Assembly: GCF_001618005.1 (NCBI RefSeq)
Contig: NZ_LQXA01000004.1
Location: 1-59,176, forward strand
Origin: Clavibacter tessellarius
GTDB taxonomy: Bacteria > Actinomycetota > Actinomycetes > Actinomycetales > Microbacteriaceae
DNA: 59,176 nucleotides
Direction of reading: 5' to 3'
Shown: positions 18,161 to 27,288 of the stretch, piece by piece
Numbering within the stretch: the stretch's first letter is position 1
Layout of the letters: each line of letters starts with the position of its first letter
Made by a program: the position numbers and the translations under genes
Notes under the pieces: model-generated
Told to the model about the DNA's origin: nothing
Databases searched by the model: none
What the model saw: the letters and a program-made list of their open reading frames with translations, nothing else

Positions 18161-19840
18161 ATGAAGAGACGAATCACCGCCGTCGGGCTGGCCGTCGCCG
18201 CCAGCCTCGCCCTCACCTCCTGCGCCGGCGCAGGAGCGAAGTCCACCTCCGACATCACGGGCCCCGCCGACACGGGCGGCACGATGCACGTCCTGCAGGT
18301 CGCGGACTTCCCGCACCTCGATCCCGCGATGGGCTACGAGACCGACCTGGCCGACCTCTACCGGCTCATCTACCGCTCGCTCACCACGACCACGGGCAAG
18401 GACGGCGCCACGATCGCGCCCGACCTCGCCACCGACACCGGCACCCCCAACGCCGACGACACCGTCTGGACGTTCACGCTCAAGGACGGTGTGAAGTTCG
18501 AGGACGGCTCCCCGATCACGAGCCAGTCGATGAAGTTCGGCGTGGAGCGGTCCTTCGACCCCGCGCTCGCCATCGGCTCGCCCTACGCCCGCATGTACCT
18601 CGAGGGCGGCGACGCCTACAAGGGCCCGTACCAGTCCGGCGACCTGGCCTCCATCGAGACCCCCGACGAGAAGACCATCGTCTTCCACCTCAACCGCTCC
18701 GTGCCCGAGTTCGCGAGCGTCACCGCGCAGAGCACCTTCGTGCCGTTCCCGGTGGACAAGGACCGCGTCACGGTCACGAACATGGATCAGCAGCCCATCT
18801 CCTCCGGGCCGTACAAGGTGAGCGCCCGCACGCAGGGACAGTCGCTCACGCTCGTGCGCAACCCCGAGTGGGACGCCTCCACCGACGAGGTCCGGACGGC
18901 GAAGCCGGACGAGTGGCAGTTCACGATGGGGCTCGACCAGGCGACCATCGACGAGCGCATGATCGCCGGACAGGGCGACGACCAGGACGCCCTCGCCTAC
19001 GGGATCACCGCGGCATCCGTCTCCCGCATCCAGACCCCGCAGATCAAGGCGCGCACCGTCTCGGGCGACACCGGGTGCACCACGTACCTCGCGCTCAACA
19101 CGACGAAGCCGCACCTCGGCGACGTGCGCGTGCGGCAGGCCATCGCGTACGCGGTCGACAAGAAGTCGCTCGCCGACGTGGCGGGCGGTCCCATGATCGC
19201 GGAGCCCGCGTCCACGGTCCTCACGCGCAGCGTCCCCGGCCACAAGGACTTCGACCTCTACCCCAGCACCGACAGCTCGGGCGACGTCGACAAGGCCAAG
19301 GCGCTCCTCGCCGAGGCGGGCCTCTCGGACGGCTTCACGATCACGCTCGACGTGGCCAGCGTCCCCACCTCGCAGAAGGCGGCGGAGGCGCTCCAGCAGT
19401 CCCTCGCCCGCGTCGGCATCACGGTGGCCATCAACCTGCTCGACACGGCGACCTACAACGAGACCATCGCGACCACGTCGCAGCAGCACGACGCGGCCGA
19501 GGCCGGCTGGTGCCCCGACTGGAACTCCGCCAGCACGGTGCTGCCGATCCTGTTCGACGGGCGCCAGATCCCCGAGAAGGGCAACAGCAACCTCTCGCAG
19601 ATCAACGACCCCGGCATCAACGCGAAGATCGACGAGGTCTCGGCCATGACCGACCTGAAGGCCGCCGACGCCGCCTGGGGCGACCTCGACGAGCAGGTGC
19701 AGCAGCTCGCGCCCGTGGTGCCGCTGCTCTACGGCCAGGCCGTCCTCGTGCTGGGGCAGAACGTGCGGAACGCGTACTCGAGCCCGATCTACGACGGCGC
19801 CCCCGACTTCGCCACCATCGGCCTCCACACGGGGAAGTAG
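18161..19840 (+). CDS. Peptide ABC transporter substrate-binding lipoprotein (DppA/OppA family)
   Basis: 559 residues from the ATG at 18161. An upstream in-frame ATG at 18125 would add a charged lead to the signal and is less likely. Residues 1-20 form a lipoprotein signal with the lipobox LTSC (ITAVGLAVAASLALTSC). The body is an SBP_bac_5 protein: DFPHLDPAMGYE, WTFTLKDGVKFEDGSPIT and VRQAIAYAVDKKSL are family hallmarks. It captures peptides or glycopeptides outside the cell for the two permeases that follow. Neighbouring GH127 and proline peptidases suggest hydroxyproline-rich, possibly arabinosylated ligands. It ends 3 bases before the next start. Confidence 0.93.
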   Translation: MKRRITAVGLAVAASLALTSCAGAGAKSTSDITGPADTGGTMHVLQVADFPHLDPAMGYETDLADLYRLIYRSLTTTTGKDGATIAPDLATDTGTPNADDTVWTFTLKDGVKFEDGSPITSQSMKFGVERSFDPALAIGSPYARMYLEGGDAYKGPYQSGDLASIETPDEKTIVFHLNRSVPEFASVTAQSTFVPFPVDKDRVTVTNMDQQPISSGPYKVSARTQGQSLTLVRNPEWDASTDEVRTAKPDEWQFTMGLDQATIDERMIAGQGDDQDALAYGITAASVSRIQTPQIKARTVSGDTGCTTYLALNTTKPHLGDVRVRQAIAYAVDKKSLADVAGGPMIAEPASTVLTRSVPGHKDFDLYPSTDSSGDVDKAKALLAEAGLSDGFTITLDVASVPTSQKAAEALQQSLARVGITVAINLLDTATYNETIATTSQQHDAAEAGWCPDWNSASTVLPILFDGRQIPEKGNSNLSQINDPGINAKIDEVSAMTDLKAADAAWGDLDEQVQQLAPVVPLLYGQAVLVLGQNVRNAYSSPIYDGAPDFATIGLHTGK

Positions 19841-19843
19841 GCC

Positions 19844-20806
19844 GTGACCGCCACGCTGCAGGGCGCCTCGGTGCCCGACTCGGCATCCCCGTACCCGACG
19901 GGACGGCCGCCCGCCGTCACGCCGGCCAAGCGGGTGGTCCAGGCCCTCCGGTCGAAGCCGTCCGTCATCGCCAGCGTCGTGTTCGTCGTGCTGGTCCTGG
20001 TGCTCGCGGTGTTCGCGCCGCTCCTGTCCGGGATCACCGGCTGGGGCCCCACGACCTTCGACGCGACGGCCGTGGACCCCGTCCTCGGCGGCCTCCCCAT
20101 CGGCCCGTTCGGCGGCGTCAGCGCCTCGCACTGGTTCGGCGTGGAGCCGCAGAACGGGCGCGACATCTTCGCCCGCATCGCGTACGGCGCCCGCGTCTCG
20201 ATGCTCATCGCGGTCTCCGCGACCATCGTCACCACGACCGTCGGCGTGATCGCGGGCATGGTCGCCGGCTACTTCGGCGGCATCGTCGACCAGGTCGTGT
20301 CGCGGGTCATGGACTTCCTCATGGCCTTCCCGGCGCTGATCTTCATGATCGCGATCCTGTCGGCGCTGCCCGCGGGCAGCCGGCCGGCGCTGCTCGTCCT
20401 CACGCTCAGCGTCTTCGGCTGGCCCTACACGGCCCGCATCGTGCGCGGCCAGACCATGACGATCCGCACGCGCGACTTCGTCGAGGCGGCCCGGGCGTCC
20501 GGCGCCTCCTCGATGGGCGTGATCTTCCGGGAGGTGATGCCGAACCTGCGCGGCACGATCATCGTGCTGGCCACGCTCGCGGTGCCGGGGTACATCGGCA
20601 CGGAGGCGGGCCTGTCCTTCCTCGGCGTCGGCGTGCTGCCGCCGACGCCGTCGTGGGGCCAGATGATCGCCGACTCGGTGAACTGGTACACGGTCGACCC
20701 CGCGTACTTCATCGTGCCGGGCTCGTTCCTCTTCCTCACGGTGCTGGCGTTCACGGTCTTCGGCGACCACCTCCGCACCGCGCTCGAGCAGGGGGAGGCG
20801 GCATGA
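19844..20806 (+). CDS. Peptide ABC transporter permease (DppC/OppC type)
   Basis: 320 residues beginning at GTG 19844. After a 40-residue cytosolic lead comes a first membrane segment (VIASVVFVVLVLVLAVFAPLLS), an extracytoplasmic loop with HWFGVEPQNGRDIFARIAYGARVS, and five further membrane spans. The EAA loop reads DFVEAARASGASSMGVIFREVMPNL. With the next gene it forms the membrane channel of the importer. Its order, C-type before B-type, is the reverse of the usual dppBCDF arrangement. The stop overlaps the next ATG by four bases (ATGA). Confidence 0.94.
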   Translation: MTATLQGASVPDSASPYPTGRPPAVTPAKRVVQALRSKPSVIASVVFVVLVLVLAVFAPLLSGITGWGPTTFDATAVDPVLGGLPIGPFGGVSASHWFGVEPQNGRDIFARIAYGARVSMLIAVSATIVTTTVGVIAGMVAGYFGGIVDQVVSRVMDFLMAFPALIFMIAILSALPAGSRPALLVLTLSVFGWPYTARIVRGQTMTIRTRDFVEAARASGASSMGVIFREVMPNLRGTIIVLATLAVPGYIGTEAGLSFLGVGVLPPTPSWGQMIADSVNWYTVDPAYFIVPGSFLFLTVLAFTVFGDHLRTALEQGEAA

Positions 20807-21795
20807 TCGGCTACCTGATCCGCCGGGCCGGCGCGGCCCTGGTGGTGCTCGCGCTCATCAGCCTCTTCACCTACATGATCTTCTTCCTGCTCCAGCCGGA
20901 CCCCGCCGTGACCATCTGCGGCAAGACCTGCACGCCGGACAAGATCGACTCCATCCGCCAGCTCCTCGGCCTGGACCGGCCGTTCTGGGCGCAGTACGGC
21001 GACTTCGTGACGGGCATCTTCACGGGCCGCACCTACGGCGACGGCCCGACGGCGATCCAGTGCTCCGCGCCCTGCCTCGGCTTCAGCTTCCAGACGCAGC
21101 AGTCCGTGCTCGACCTGATGCTGTCCCGCCTCCCCGTGAGCATCACGATCGCGGTCGGCGCGGCGGTCCTCTGGCTCGTGTTCGGCGTCGCCGGCGGCCT
21201 CGTCAGCGCCATCCGCCAGGGCAGCGTGTGGGACCGGACCGCGATGGCGGCGGCGCTCACCGGGATCAGCGTGCCGATCACCTTCGCGGCGCTGCTCCTG
21301 CAGTACGTGCTCGTCGTGCAGCTGCAGGTGCTGCCGTTCCCGGAGGCGGTGGCATTCTCGGACGACCCCGTCGGCTGGCTGGAGTCGTACATCATGCCGT
21401 GGCTGGTGCTCGCGCTCGGCTACGCGGCGATCTACGCGCGCATCGTGCGGGCCAACGTGATCGACACCCTGCAGGAGGACTACCTGCGGACCGCGCGCGC
21501 CAAGGGCCTGCCGGCGGCGCTCGTGATCCGCCGACACGCGCTCCGGCCGTCGCTCACGCCCGTCGTCACCCTGTTCGGCATGGACTTCGCCGGGCTGCTC
21601 GGTGGCGCCGTGATCACCGAGAAGGTCTTCGGCCTCAACGGCGTCGGCAAGCTCGCGGCCGACTCCATCGCCAAGAACGACCAGCCCGTCATCATGGGCG
21701 TCACGCTCCTCGCCGCGGCCTTCGTGGTCGTCGGGAACGTGGTCGTCGACGTGCTGTACACCGTGCTCGACCCCCGAGTGAGGATCACCGCGTGA
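20803..21795 (+). CDS. Peptide ABC transporter permease (DppB/OppB type)
   Basis: 330 residues, starting MIGYLIRRAGAALVVLALISLFTYMIFFLLQ-type with the N-terminal signature of OppB proteins; the region after the first span contains the LLGLDRPFWAQYGDFV motif. Six membrane segments follow the family pattern, and the EAA loop is DYLRTARAKGLPAALVIRRHAL. The outer loops contain four Cys (TICGKTCTPDK and IQCSAPCLG), a feature not present in E. coli DppB that could form disulphides on the cell surface. The start overlaps the preceding stop and the stop overlaps the following GTG, so the whole transporter is translationally coupled. Confidence 0.94.
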   Translation: MIGYLIRRAGAALVVLALISLFTYMIFFLLQPDPAVTICGKTCTPDKIDSIRQLLGLDRPFWAQYGDFVTGIFTGRTYGDGPTAIQCSAPCLGFSFQTQQSVLDLMLSRLPVSITIAVGAAVLWLVFGVAGGLVSAIRQGSVWDRTAMAAALTGISVPITFAALLLQYVLVVQLQVLPFPEAVAFSDDPVGWLESYIMPWLVLALGYAAIYARIVRANVIDTLQEDYLRTARAKGLPAALVIRRHALRPSLTPVVTLFGMDFAGLLGGAVITEKVFGLNGVGKLAADSIAKNDQPVIMGVTLLAAAFVVVGNVVVDVLYTVLDPRVRITA

Positions 21796-22658
21796 CCGCC
21801 ACCGCACCGCACCAGCCGCCCGCCCGGGCCGTCCCCGGGACGCCGCTCCTCGAGGTCCGGGACCTCACGATCGCGTTCCCCACCTCGCGGGGGCCGGTGG
21901 AGGTCGTGAAGGACCTCTCCTTCCGGGTGGAGCCGGACAGCACCCTCGGCATCGTGGGGGAGTCGGGCTCCGGTAAGTCGATGACCTCGCTCGCCGTGAT
22001 GGGCCTCGTGCCCCGCGGCGGCACGGTGACCGGCAGCATCAAGCTCGCGGGCGAGGAGCTCGTGGGCCGGCCCGACGCCGAGCTCCGCCGCTTCCGCGGC
22101 GACCGCATGGCGATGGTGTTCCAGGATCCGCTCTCGTCGCTCAACCCGTACTACACGGTGGGGCTCCAGATCGAGGAGGCCTACCGGGCGCACCGCGGCG
22201 GATCCCGCCGGGCCGTGCGCCAGGTGGTGGTGGAGGCGCTCGAGCGCGTCCGGATCCGCGAGGCCGGCACCCGCGTCGACCACTACCCGCACCAGTTCTC
22301 GGGCGGCATGCGGCAGCGCATCATGATCGCGATGGCGCTCTGCCTCGAGCCCGAGCTGCTCATCGCGGACGAGCCGACCACCGCGCTCGACGTGACGGTG
22401 CAGGCGCAGATCCTCGACCTGCTCCGCGAGATCCGCCGCGACACCGGGATGGGCATGCTCGTCATCACCCACGACCTCGCCGTCGTGTCCTCCCTCGCCG
22501 ACGAGGTGCTCGTCATGCAGGGCGGGCACCGCGTCGAGAGCGGCACCACGGAGCGCGTGTTCACCGCGCCCGAGGACCCGTACACGCACGCGCTGCTCGA
22601 GGCGATCCCCCGCATCGACGCCGCCTACGACCGACCGACGACGGGAACCGCCTCATGA
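21792..22658 (+). CDS. Peptide ABC transporter ATP-binding protein (DppD/OppD type)
   Basis: 288 residues from GTG 21792, overlapping the permease stop by four bases. Walker A is [11 protein letters not shown], the Q-loop lies in [12 protein letters not shown], the signature is [15 protein letters not shown], and Walker B is [12 protein letters not shown]. The end shows the oligopeptide/dipeptide C-terminal extension ([18 protein letters not shown]). It hydrolyses ATP on the cytosolic side together with the next gene product. Start and stop are both overlapped by neighbours, so expression is tied to the operon. Confidence 0.94.
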   Translation: MTATAPHQPPARAVPGTPLLEVRDLTIAFPTSRGPVEVVKDLSFRVEPDSTLGIVGESGSGKSMTSLAVMGLVPRGGTVTGSIKLAGEELVGRPDAELRRFRGDRMAMVFQDPLSSLNPYYTVGLQIEEAYRAHRGGSRRAVRQVVVEALERVRIREAGTRVDHYPHQFSGGMRQRIMIAMALCLEPELLIADEPTTALDVTVQAQILDLLREIRRDTGMGMLVITHDLAVVSSLADEVLVMQGGHRVESGTTERVFTAPEDPYTHALLEAIPRIDAAYDRPTTGTAS

Positions 22659-23599
22659 GCACCCCCTCCACCGCGCCCGAGCCGTTCCTCTCGGCCCGCG
22701 GCCTCACCAAGGAGTACGTGACGCGCGGCGGCCCCGGCCTCCGCCCGCCTGTGCGCCGGTTCCTCGCCGTCGACCACGTCGACCTCGACGTGCCGACCGG
22801 GCAGACGCTCTCCATCGTGGGCGAGTCCGGATCCGGCAAGTCGACGACCGCGCGCATCATCGCGCACCTGCTCGACCCCACCTCCGGCACCTTCGCCCTG
22901 AAGGGCGAGGACATGACGCACGCATCCGGCGCGCGCCTCCGCGAGTTCCGGCGGCAGGTGCAGGTGGTGTTCCAGGATCCGGCGTCGTCGCTCAACCCGC
23001 GGCACACGGTGGAGCAGATCATCAGCGCGCCGCTGCGGTACCAGGGCATCACGACGCCGGGCGGGCACGGGAAGCTCGTGCGCGACCTGCTCGACCGGGT
23101 GGGCCTGGACCCCGACCACGCGCAGCGCTACCCCGCGCAGTTCTCGGGCGGCCAGTGCCAGCGCATCGGCATCGCGCGGGCGCTCGCCGTGCAGCCCGGC
23201 CTCATCGTGTGCGACGAGGCGGTCTCCGCGCTCGACGTGACGGTGCAGGCCCGCGTCATCGCGCTGCTGCGCGACCTGCAGCGCGAGCGCGGCCTCAGCT
23301 ACGTCTTCATCGCGCACGACCTCGCCGTCGTGCGGCAGCTCTCCGACCGCGTCGCCGTGATGAGCGCCGGCAAGGTCGTGGAGGAGGGCACGCGCGACGA
23401 CGTGTTCGAGCGGCCGCAGCACCCGTACACCCGGTCGCTGCTCGACGCCGTGCCGCGCATCGACCCCGAGTGGGACCGGAAGCGGCTCGCCTCGCGGCGC
23501 GCGGCCGGCCTCGACACGGCGAGCATCGACACGGCGAGCGTCGACGCGGCGGCTCGCCGCGCGTCGGGCCGCGGCGCGGCGGGCGGGTCGGCCGCGTGA
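22655..23599 (+). CDS. Peptide ABC transporter ATP-binding protein (DppF/OppF type)
   Basis: 314 residues. Walker A is [12 protein letters not shown], the Q-loop VVFQDPASSLNPRHTV, and the signature FSGGQCQRIGIARAL. Walker B reads LIVCDEAVSALD, with Ala-Val in place of the usual Pro-Thr/Val but the catalytic Glu retained. The oligopeptide-type C-terminus (RPQHPYTRSLLDAVPRIDPEW) is followed by a low-complexity tail with a short internal repeat (DTASIDTASVDAAARRASG). It completes the importer as the second ATPase. The stop overlaps the GTG of the hydrolase gene. Confidence 0.94.
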   Translation: MSTPSTAPEPFLSARGLTKEYVTRGGPGLRPPVRRFLAVDHVDLDVPTGQTLSIVGESGSGKSTTARIIAHLLDPTSGTFALKGEDMTHASGARLREFRRQVQVVFQDPASSLNPRHTVEQIISAPLRYQGITTPGGHGKLVRDLLDRVGLDPDHAQRYPAQFSGGQCQRIGIARALAVQPGLIVCDEAVSALDVTVQARVIALLRDLQRERGLSYVFIAHDLAVVRQLSDRVAVMSAGKVVEEGTRDDVFERPQHPYTRSLLDAVPRIDPEWDRKRLASRRAAGLDTASIDTASVDAAARRASGRGAAGGSAA

Positions 23600-24903
23600 T
23601 CGTCGGATCCGCGACCGTCCCCGGCGTGCACGTCACCGACCACGAGATCGAGGTGCCGCTCGACTGGGCGGCGGCGCGCGCGGGGGAGCCGACCCCGACG
23701 ATCACCGTGTTCGCCCGCGAGCTCGTCGCGCCCGGACGCCGGGCGGACGACCTGCCGGCGCTCCTCTACCTGCAGGGCGGGCCGGGCGGGAAGTCGCCGC
23801 GGGTCCTCGATGACGGCGGGTGGATCGGCCACGCGCTCCGCACCCACCGCGTCGTGCTGCTCGACCAGCGCGGCACCGGGAGGAGCACGCCCGTGACGGC
23901 GCGCACGATGCAGCGGTTCGGCGACGACCACGCATCCGCCGCCCGGTACCTCGCACTGTTCCGCGCCGACTCGATCGTGCAGGACGCCGAGGCGCTCCGG
24001 CAGCACCTGGAGGGCGGCCGCCGCTGGTCGACCCTCGGCCAGAGCTACGGCGGGTTCCTCACGCTCACGTACCTGTCGCACGCGCCCGAGGCGCTGTCGG
24101 CGTGCTACGTGACGGGCGGGCTCGCGTCGCTCGACCCCGACGCCGAGGAGGTGTACCGGCGCACCTACCCGCGCACGGCCGCCAAGAACGCCGGATACCA
24201 CGCGCGCTACCCGGGCGACGTGGCGATCCTGTCCCGGCTCGCCGACCGCCTCGCCGCGGGCGACGTGACGCTGCCCGACGGCGACGTCCTCACGGTCCGG
24301 CGCCTGCAGACCCTCGGCATCGACCTCGGCATGGCGCCGGGACGGGAGCGGATCCACGCGCTCCTCGACGAGGCCCTCGACGACCGCGGCGATCCCACCG
24401 ACGTGCTGCTCGCCGAGGTGCTCCGCCTCACCTCGTACGCGGCGAACCCGCTGTTCGCAGGCTTGCAGGAGAGCATCTACGCATCCGGCACCCGGCCGGC
24501 GACGGCGTGGGCGGCCGAGCGGGAGCGCGCCCGCCACCCGGCGTTCTCGCCCGACGCCCGGCCGCTGCTGCTCACCGGCGAGATGATGTACCCCTGGATG
24601 TTCGAGGAGATCCGCCTGCTGCGCCCGTTCCGCGGCGCCGTCGAGGAGATGGCCCGCCGCGACGACTGGCCGGAGCTCTACGACCCGGATCGGCTCGCGG
24701 CCAACGAGGTGCCCGTCGCCGCCGCGATCTACCACGACGACATGTACGTGGACGCCGGCCTGCAGCAGGAGACGGTCGCGCGCGTGGCGAACGCCCGCGC
24801 GTGGATCACGAACGAGCACGAGCACGACGGCCTGGGGGCGCCCGGCGTCCTCGGCCGGCTGATGGACATGATCGCCCGCGATGGAGGAGGGATCCCCCGA
24901 TGA
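23596..24903 (+). CDS. Alpha/beta hydrolase, proline-iminopeptidase-like (peptidase S33)
   Basis: 435 residues from GTG 23596. The oxyanion segment is LLYLQGGPGGKSPR, followed by VVLLDQRGTGRSTP, a hallmark of S33 prolyl aminopeptidases. The nucleophile elbow is LGQSYGGFLTLTYLS near residue 150, and a late His occurs in NEHEHDGLG. It has no signal peptide and would act in the cytosol, removing N-terminal Pro or hydroxyproline from peptides. Its overlap with the DppF stop and with the next ATG puts it in the import operon, strong contextual support for a role in processing imported proline- or Hyp-rich peptides. Its specificity for Hyp is inferred. Confidence 0.88.
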   Translation: MIVGSATVPGVHVTDHEIEVPLDWAAARAGEPTPTITVFARELVAPGRRADDLPALLYLQGGPGGKSPRVLDDGGWIGHALRTHRVVLLDQRGTGRSTPVTARTMQRFGDDHASAARYLALFRADSIVQDAEALRQHLEGGRRWSTLGQSYGGFLTLTYLSHAPEALSACYVTGGLASLDPDAEEVYRRTYPRTAAKNAGYHARYPGDVAILSRLADRLAAGDVTLPDGDVLTVRRLQTLGIDLGMAPGRERIHALLDEALDDRGDPTDVLLAEVLRLTSYAANPLFAGLQESIYASGTRPATAWAAERERARHPAFSPDARPLLLTGEMMYPWMFEEIRLLRPFRGAVEEMARRDDWPELYDPDRLAANEVPVAAAIYHDDMYVDAGLQQETVARVANARAWITNEHEHDGLGAPGVLGRLMDMIARDGGGIPR

Positions 24904-26345
24904 CCGACACGACCCCCGAGACGCCCACCGGCGTCACCCCCGAGGAGCGCCGCCCGCCGCGGCTCGCCCAGGTGCCCGCGTTCCGGGAGCTCATGGCCGG
25001 CGGCTGGATCGCGCCCGACCGGACGCCGCCGACCGTGCCCGGCGCGGTCGAGGCGGCGGCCGCGCACCGCGACCGCCTCAGCGCCGCGATGCCCGGCGTC
25101 ACGATGGCGGTCGTCAGCGGGTACGCGCCCACGCGCAACGACGACTGCCGCTACGCCTTCCGCGCGGACAGCGACTTCGTCTGGCTCACGGGGGTGCAGG
25201 TCGAGGGCGCCGTGCTCGTGATGCACGCGGTGCCGGGCGGCCACGACGCCGTCCTGCACGTGCCCGCGCCCGCGCATCCGGGCGACCCGCGCTTCTTCTC
25301 CGACGCCGACCACGGCGAGCTGTGGGTGGGGCCCGCGCCCGCGCACGCCGACTGGCAGCGCGCCCTCGGGATCCCGGTGCGCGACCCCGACCGCATCGCG
25401 CGCGACCTCGCGGGCGTCCGCGACGTGCGCCGGGCGGGCGCCGTCACGGGCGTCCCCTCCGCGCTCGCCGACGTGCCGCGCGACGACGCGCTCGTGGCGG
25501 CGCTCGGCGAGCTGCGCGTGATCAAGGACGCGTGGGAGCTCCAGGAGCTCCGCCGCGCGGTCGACGACACCGTCGAGGGCTTCGCCGAGGTGGTGCGGGC
25601 GATCCCGCGGGCCCAGGCGTCCGGCGGCGAGCGCTGGCTGCAGGGCACGTTCGACCGGCACGCGCGCACGGTCGGCAACGGCCCGGGCTACGCCACCATC
25701 GTGGGCGGCGGCGGGCACGCGACGATCCTGCACTGGGTGCGCTGCGACGGCCCGCTCCGCGACGGCGAGCTCGTGCTGCTCGACATGGGCGTGGAGGCGC
25801 GCAGCCTCTACACGGCCGACGTCACGCGCACGATCCCCGTCTCCGGATCCTTCTCACCCGAGCAGCGGCTCGTGCACGACGTGGTCGAGCGCGCCCACCG
25901 CGCGGGTCTCGACGCCGTCGCCCCCGGGCGTCCGCTCGTCGACTTCCACCACGCGTCGATGGAGGTGGTGGCCCAGGGCCTCCACGACCTCGGGCTCCTG
26001 CCGGTCTCCGTCGACGAGGCCCTGTCGCCCGCGGGCCAGCACCACCGGCGCTGGCTGGTGTGCGGGATCGGGCACCACCTCGGCCTCGACGTGCACGACT
26101 GCTCGGGCGCCGGCGTCGCCGGGTACGACCGCCTCGTGGAGCCCGGCATGGTGCTCACCGTGGAGCCGGGCCTCTACTTCCAGCCGGACGACGCGATGGT
26201 GCCGCCCGAGCTCCGCGGCATCGGCGTGCGGATCGAAGACGATATCGTGGTGACGCAGACGGGGTCCGACGTGCTGTCGGACGCGCTGCCGATCGACGCC
26301 CTCGGCCTGGAGTCCTGGATGCGGGAGCAGCGGTCCCCGTCCTGA
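24900..26345 (+). CDS. Xaa-Pro aminopeptidase (M24B)
   Basis: 481 residues starting at the ATG that overlaps the previous stop. Residues about 20-180 are the creatinase/prolidase N-domain (YAFRADSDFVWLTG). The M24 pita-bread domain has all five metal ligands: DMGVEARSLYTADVTRT (two Asp), GIGHHLGLDVHD (His), TVEPGLYF (Glu) and VRIEDDIVVT (Glu). It removes the first residue when the second is proline. Together with the preceding S33 enzyme it can take Pro- or Hyp-containing peptides down to free amino acids in the cytosol. It ends 19 bases before the GntR regulator, which has its own strong ribosome site. Confidence 0.95.
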   Translation: MTDTTPETPTGVTPEERRPPRLAQVPAFRELMAGGWIAPDRTPPTVPGAVEAAAAHRDRLSAAMPGVTMAVVSGYAPTRNDDCRYAFRADSDFVWLTGVQVEGAVLVMHAVPGGHDAVLHVPAPAHPGDPRFFSDADHGELWVGPAPAHADWQRALGIPVRDPDRIARDLAGVRDVRRAGAVTGVPSALADVPRDDALVAALGELRVIKDAWELQELRRAVDDTVEGFAEVVRAIPRAQASGGERWLQGTFDRHARTVGNGPGYATIVGGGGHATILHWVRCDGPLRDGELVLLDMGVEARSLYTADVTRTIPVSGSFSPEQRLVHDVVERAHRAGLDAVAPGRPLVDFHHASMEVVAQGLHDLGLLPVSVDEALSPAGQHHRRWLVCGIGHHLGLDVHDCSGAGVAGYDRLVEPGMVLTVEPGLYFQPDDAMVPPELRGIGVRIEDDIVVTQTGSDVLSDALPIDALGLESWMREQRSPS

Positions 26346-26364
26346 CACCCCGAGGAGGTCCCGC

Positions 26365-27135
26365 GTGAGCCTCTCGGCCCTGCGTCCCGCACCCCCGCGC
26401 GCGAGCCTGCGCGAGCACGTCCACCAGGCCCTCTCCGCCGCCATCGTCTCCGGGGAGCTCGAGCCCGGCACGCTCATCACCGTGCCGACGCTCGCGGTGC
26501 GCTTCGACGTGTCGGCCACGCCCGTGCGCGAGGCCGTGCTGGAGCTGGAGAAGCGCGGCTTCGTCGAGACCGTGCGCAACAAGGGGTTCCGGGTCACGGC
26601 CGTGAGCGACGAGGAGCTCGGCCACCTCGTGCAGGTGCGCCAGCTCCTGGAGGCGCCCGCCATGGAGCGGCTCGCGGGCCGCGTGCCGGACGACGCCCTG
26701 CCCGCGCTCGAGGGGCTCGCCGACCGCATCGAGCAGGGTGCCCGCGACGGCGACCTCCGTGCCTACCTCGAGGCCGACCAGGAGTTCCACCTGTCCCTCA
26801 CGCGCATGCTCGGCAATCCCGTGCTCACGGCCTCCATCGCCGACCTCCGCTCGCGCACGCGGCTCGTCGGGCTCGCGTCGATGAAGGAGAGCAGCCACCT
26901 CGACGCGTCGGCCGCCGAGCACCACGAGCTGCTCCGCGCCCTCGTGCGCGGGGCCGGCCGGGAGGCGCACGCGGTGATGGTGCGGCACATCCGGCACGCC
27001 ACCGGCTGGTGGGCGGGGCACGGCGAGGAGGACGCGGACGCCGGGGACGGCGACGACGGCGGGGACGCTGCTGGCGGCGGCCACGCCGACCGGGTCGCCG
27101 TGGATCCGGCAGCCGGACCCGTCGCACGGGACTGA
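26365..27135 (+). CDS. GntR-family transcriptional regulator, FadR/FCD type
   Basis: 256 residues beginning at GTG 26365 after GAGGAGG. Residues about 12-75 are the winged helix (LREHVHQALSAAIVSGEL, then SATPVREAVLELEKRGFVE). Residues about 85-225 are the all-helical FCD ligand domain with metal-binding residues in EFHLSLTRMLGN, SAAEHHELLRALV and MVRHIRHATGW. FCD regulators sense small carboxylates and often control amino-acid and sugar-acid catabolism. Placed between the import half and the catabolic half of the locus, it probably binds the 12-mer found in front of both. The tail after residue 225 is acidic and Gly-rich. Its ligand may be hydroxyproline or a later intermediate; that is inference. 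Confidence 0.93.
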   Translation: MSLSALRPAPPRASLREHVHQALSAAIVSGELEPGTLITVPTLAVRFDVSATPVREAVLELEKRGFVETVRNKGFRVTAVSDEELGHLVQVRQLLEAPAMERLAGRVPDDALPALEGLADRIEQGARDGDLRAYLEADQEFHLSLTRMLGNPVLTASIADLRSRTRLVGLASMKESSHLDASAAEHHELLRALVRGAGREAHAVMVRHIRHATGWWAGHGEEDADAGDGDDGGDAAGGGHADRVAVDPAAGPVARD

Positions 27136-27170
27136 CGCGCGGGCCTGACGCGCGGGCCTGACGCGCGCGT
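27132..27170 (+). repeat. Three tandem 13-base repeats spanning the GntR stop codon
   Basis: CTGACGCGCGGGC occurs at 27132-27144 and 27145-27157, with a third unit CTGACGCGCGCGT at 27158-27170. Each unit contains TGA, the first being the gene stop. Confidence 0.8.
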
Positions 27171-27213
27171 CTGCCGGGTATCGCGGGTCCCGACTTCCCC
27201 TCGTCGCTGATGT

Positions 27214-27225
27214 GTGACATATTAC
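27214..27225. promoter_or_regulatory. Operator candidate GTGACATATTAC upstream of the hydroxyproline genes
   Basis: This is the exact reverse complement of the element at 15934-15945. It lies 64-75 bases ahead of the preferred start of the oxidase gene, in the only AT-rich stretch of the gap, which also holds a TATTAC that could serve as -10. Confidence 0.7.
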
Positions 27226-27288
27226 TGACACCGCCACCCGCCCCGTCGCCCGACATCGGGCGCCATGACCCGTGAGAGCAGGGACCGC

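Noticed and set aside
16585-20802. First 1400 residues of a 1736-codon frame that ends in the DppB-like permease
   Set aside because: Only the part from ATG 20803 has permease features; the upstream part runs over three other well-supported genes in another frame.
27132-27170. Tandem repeat as a possible CRISPR array
   Set aside because: Units are 13 bases with no spacers and no cas genes nearby.
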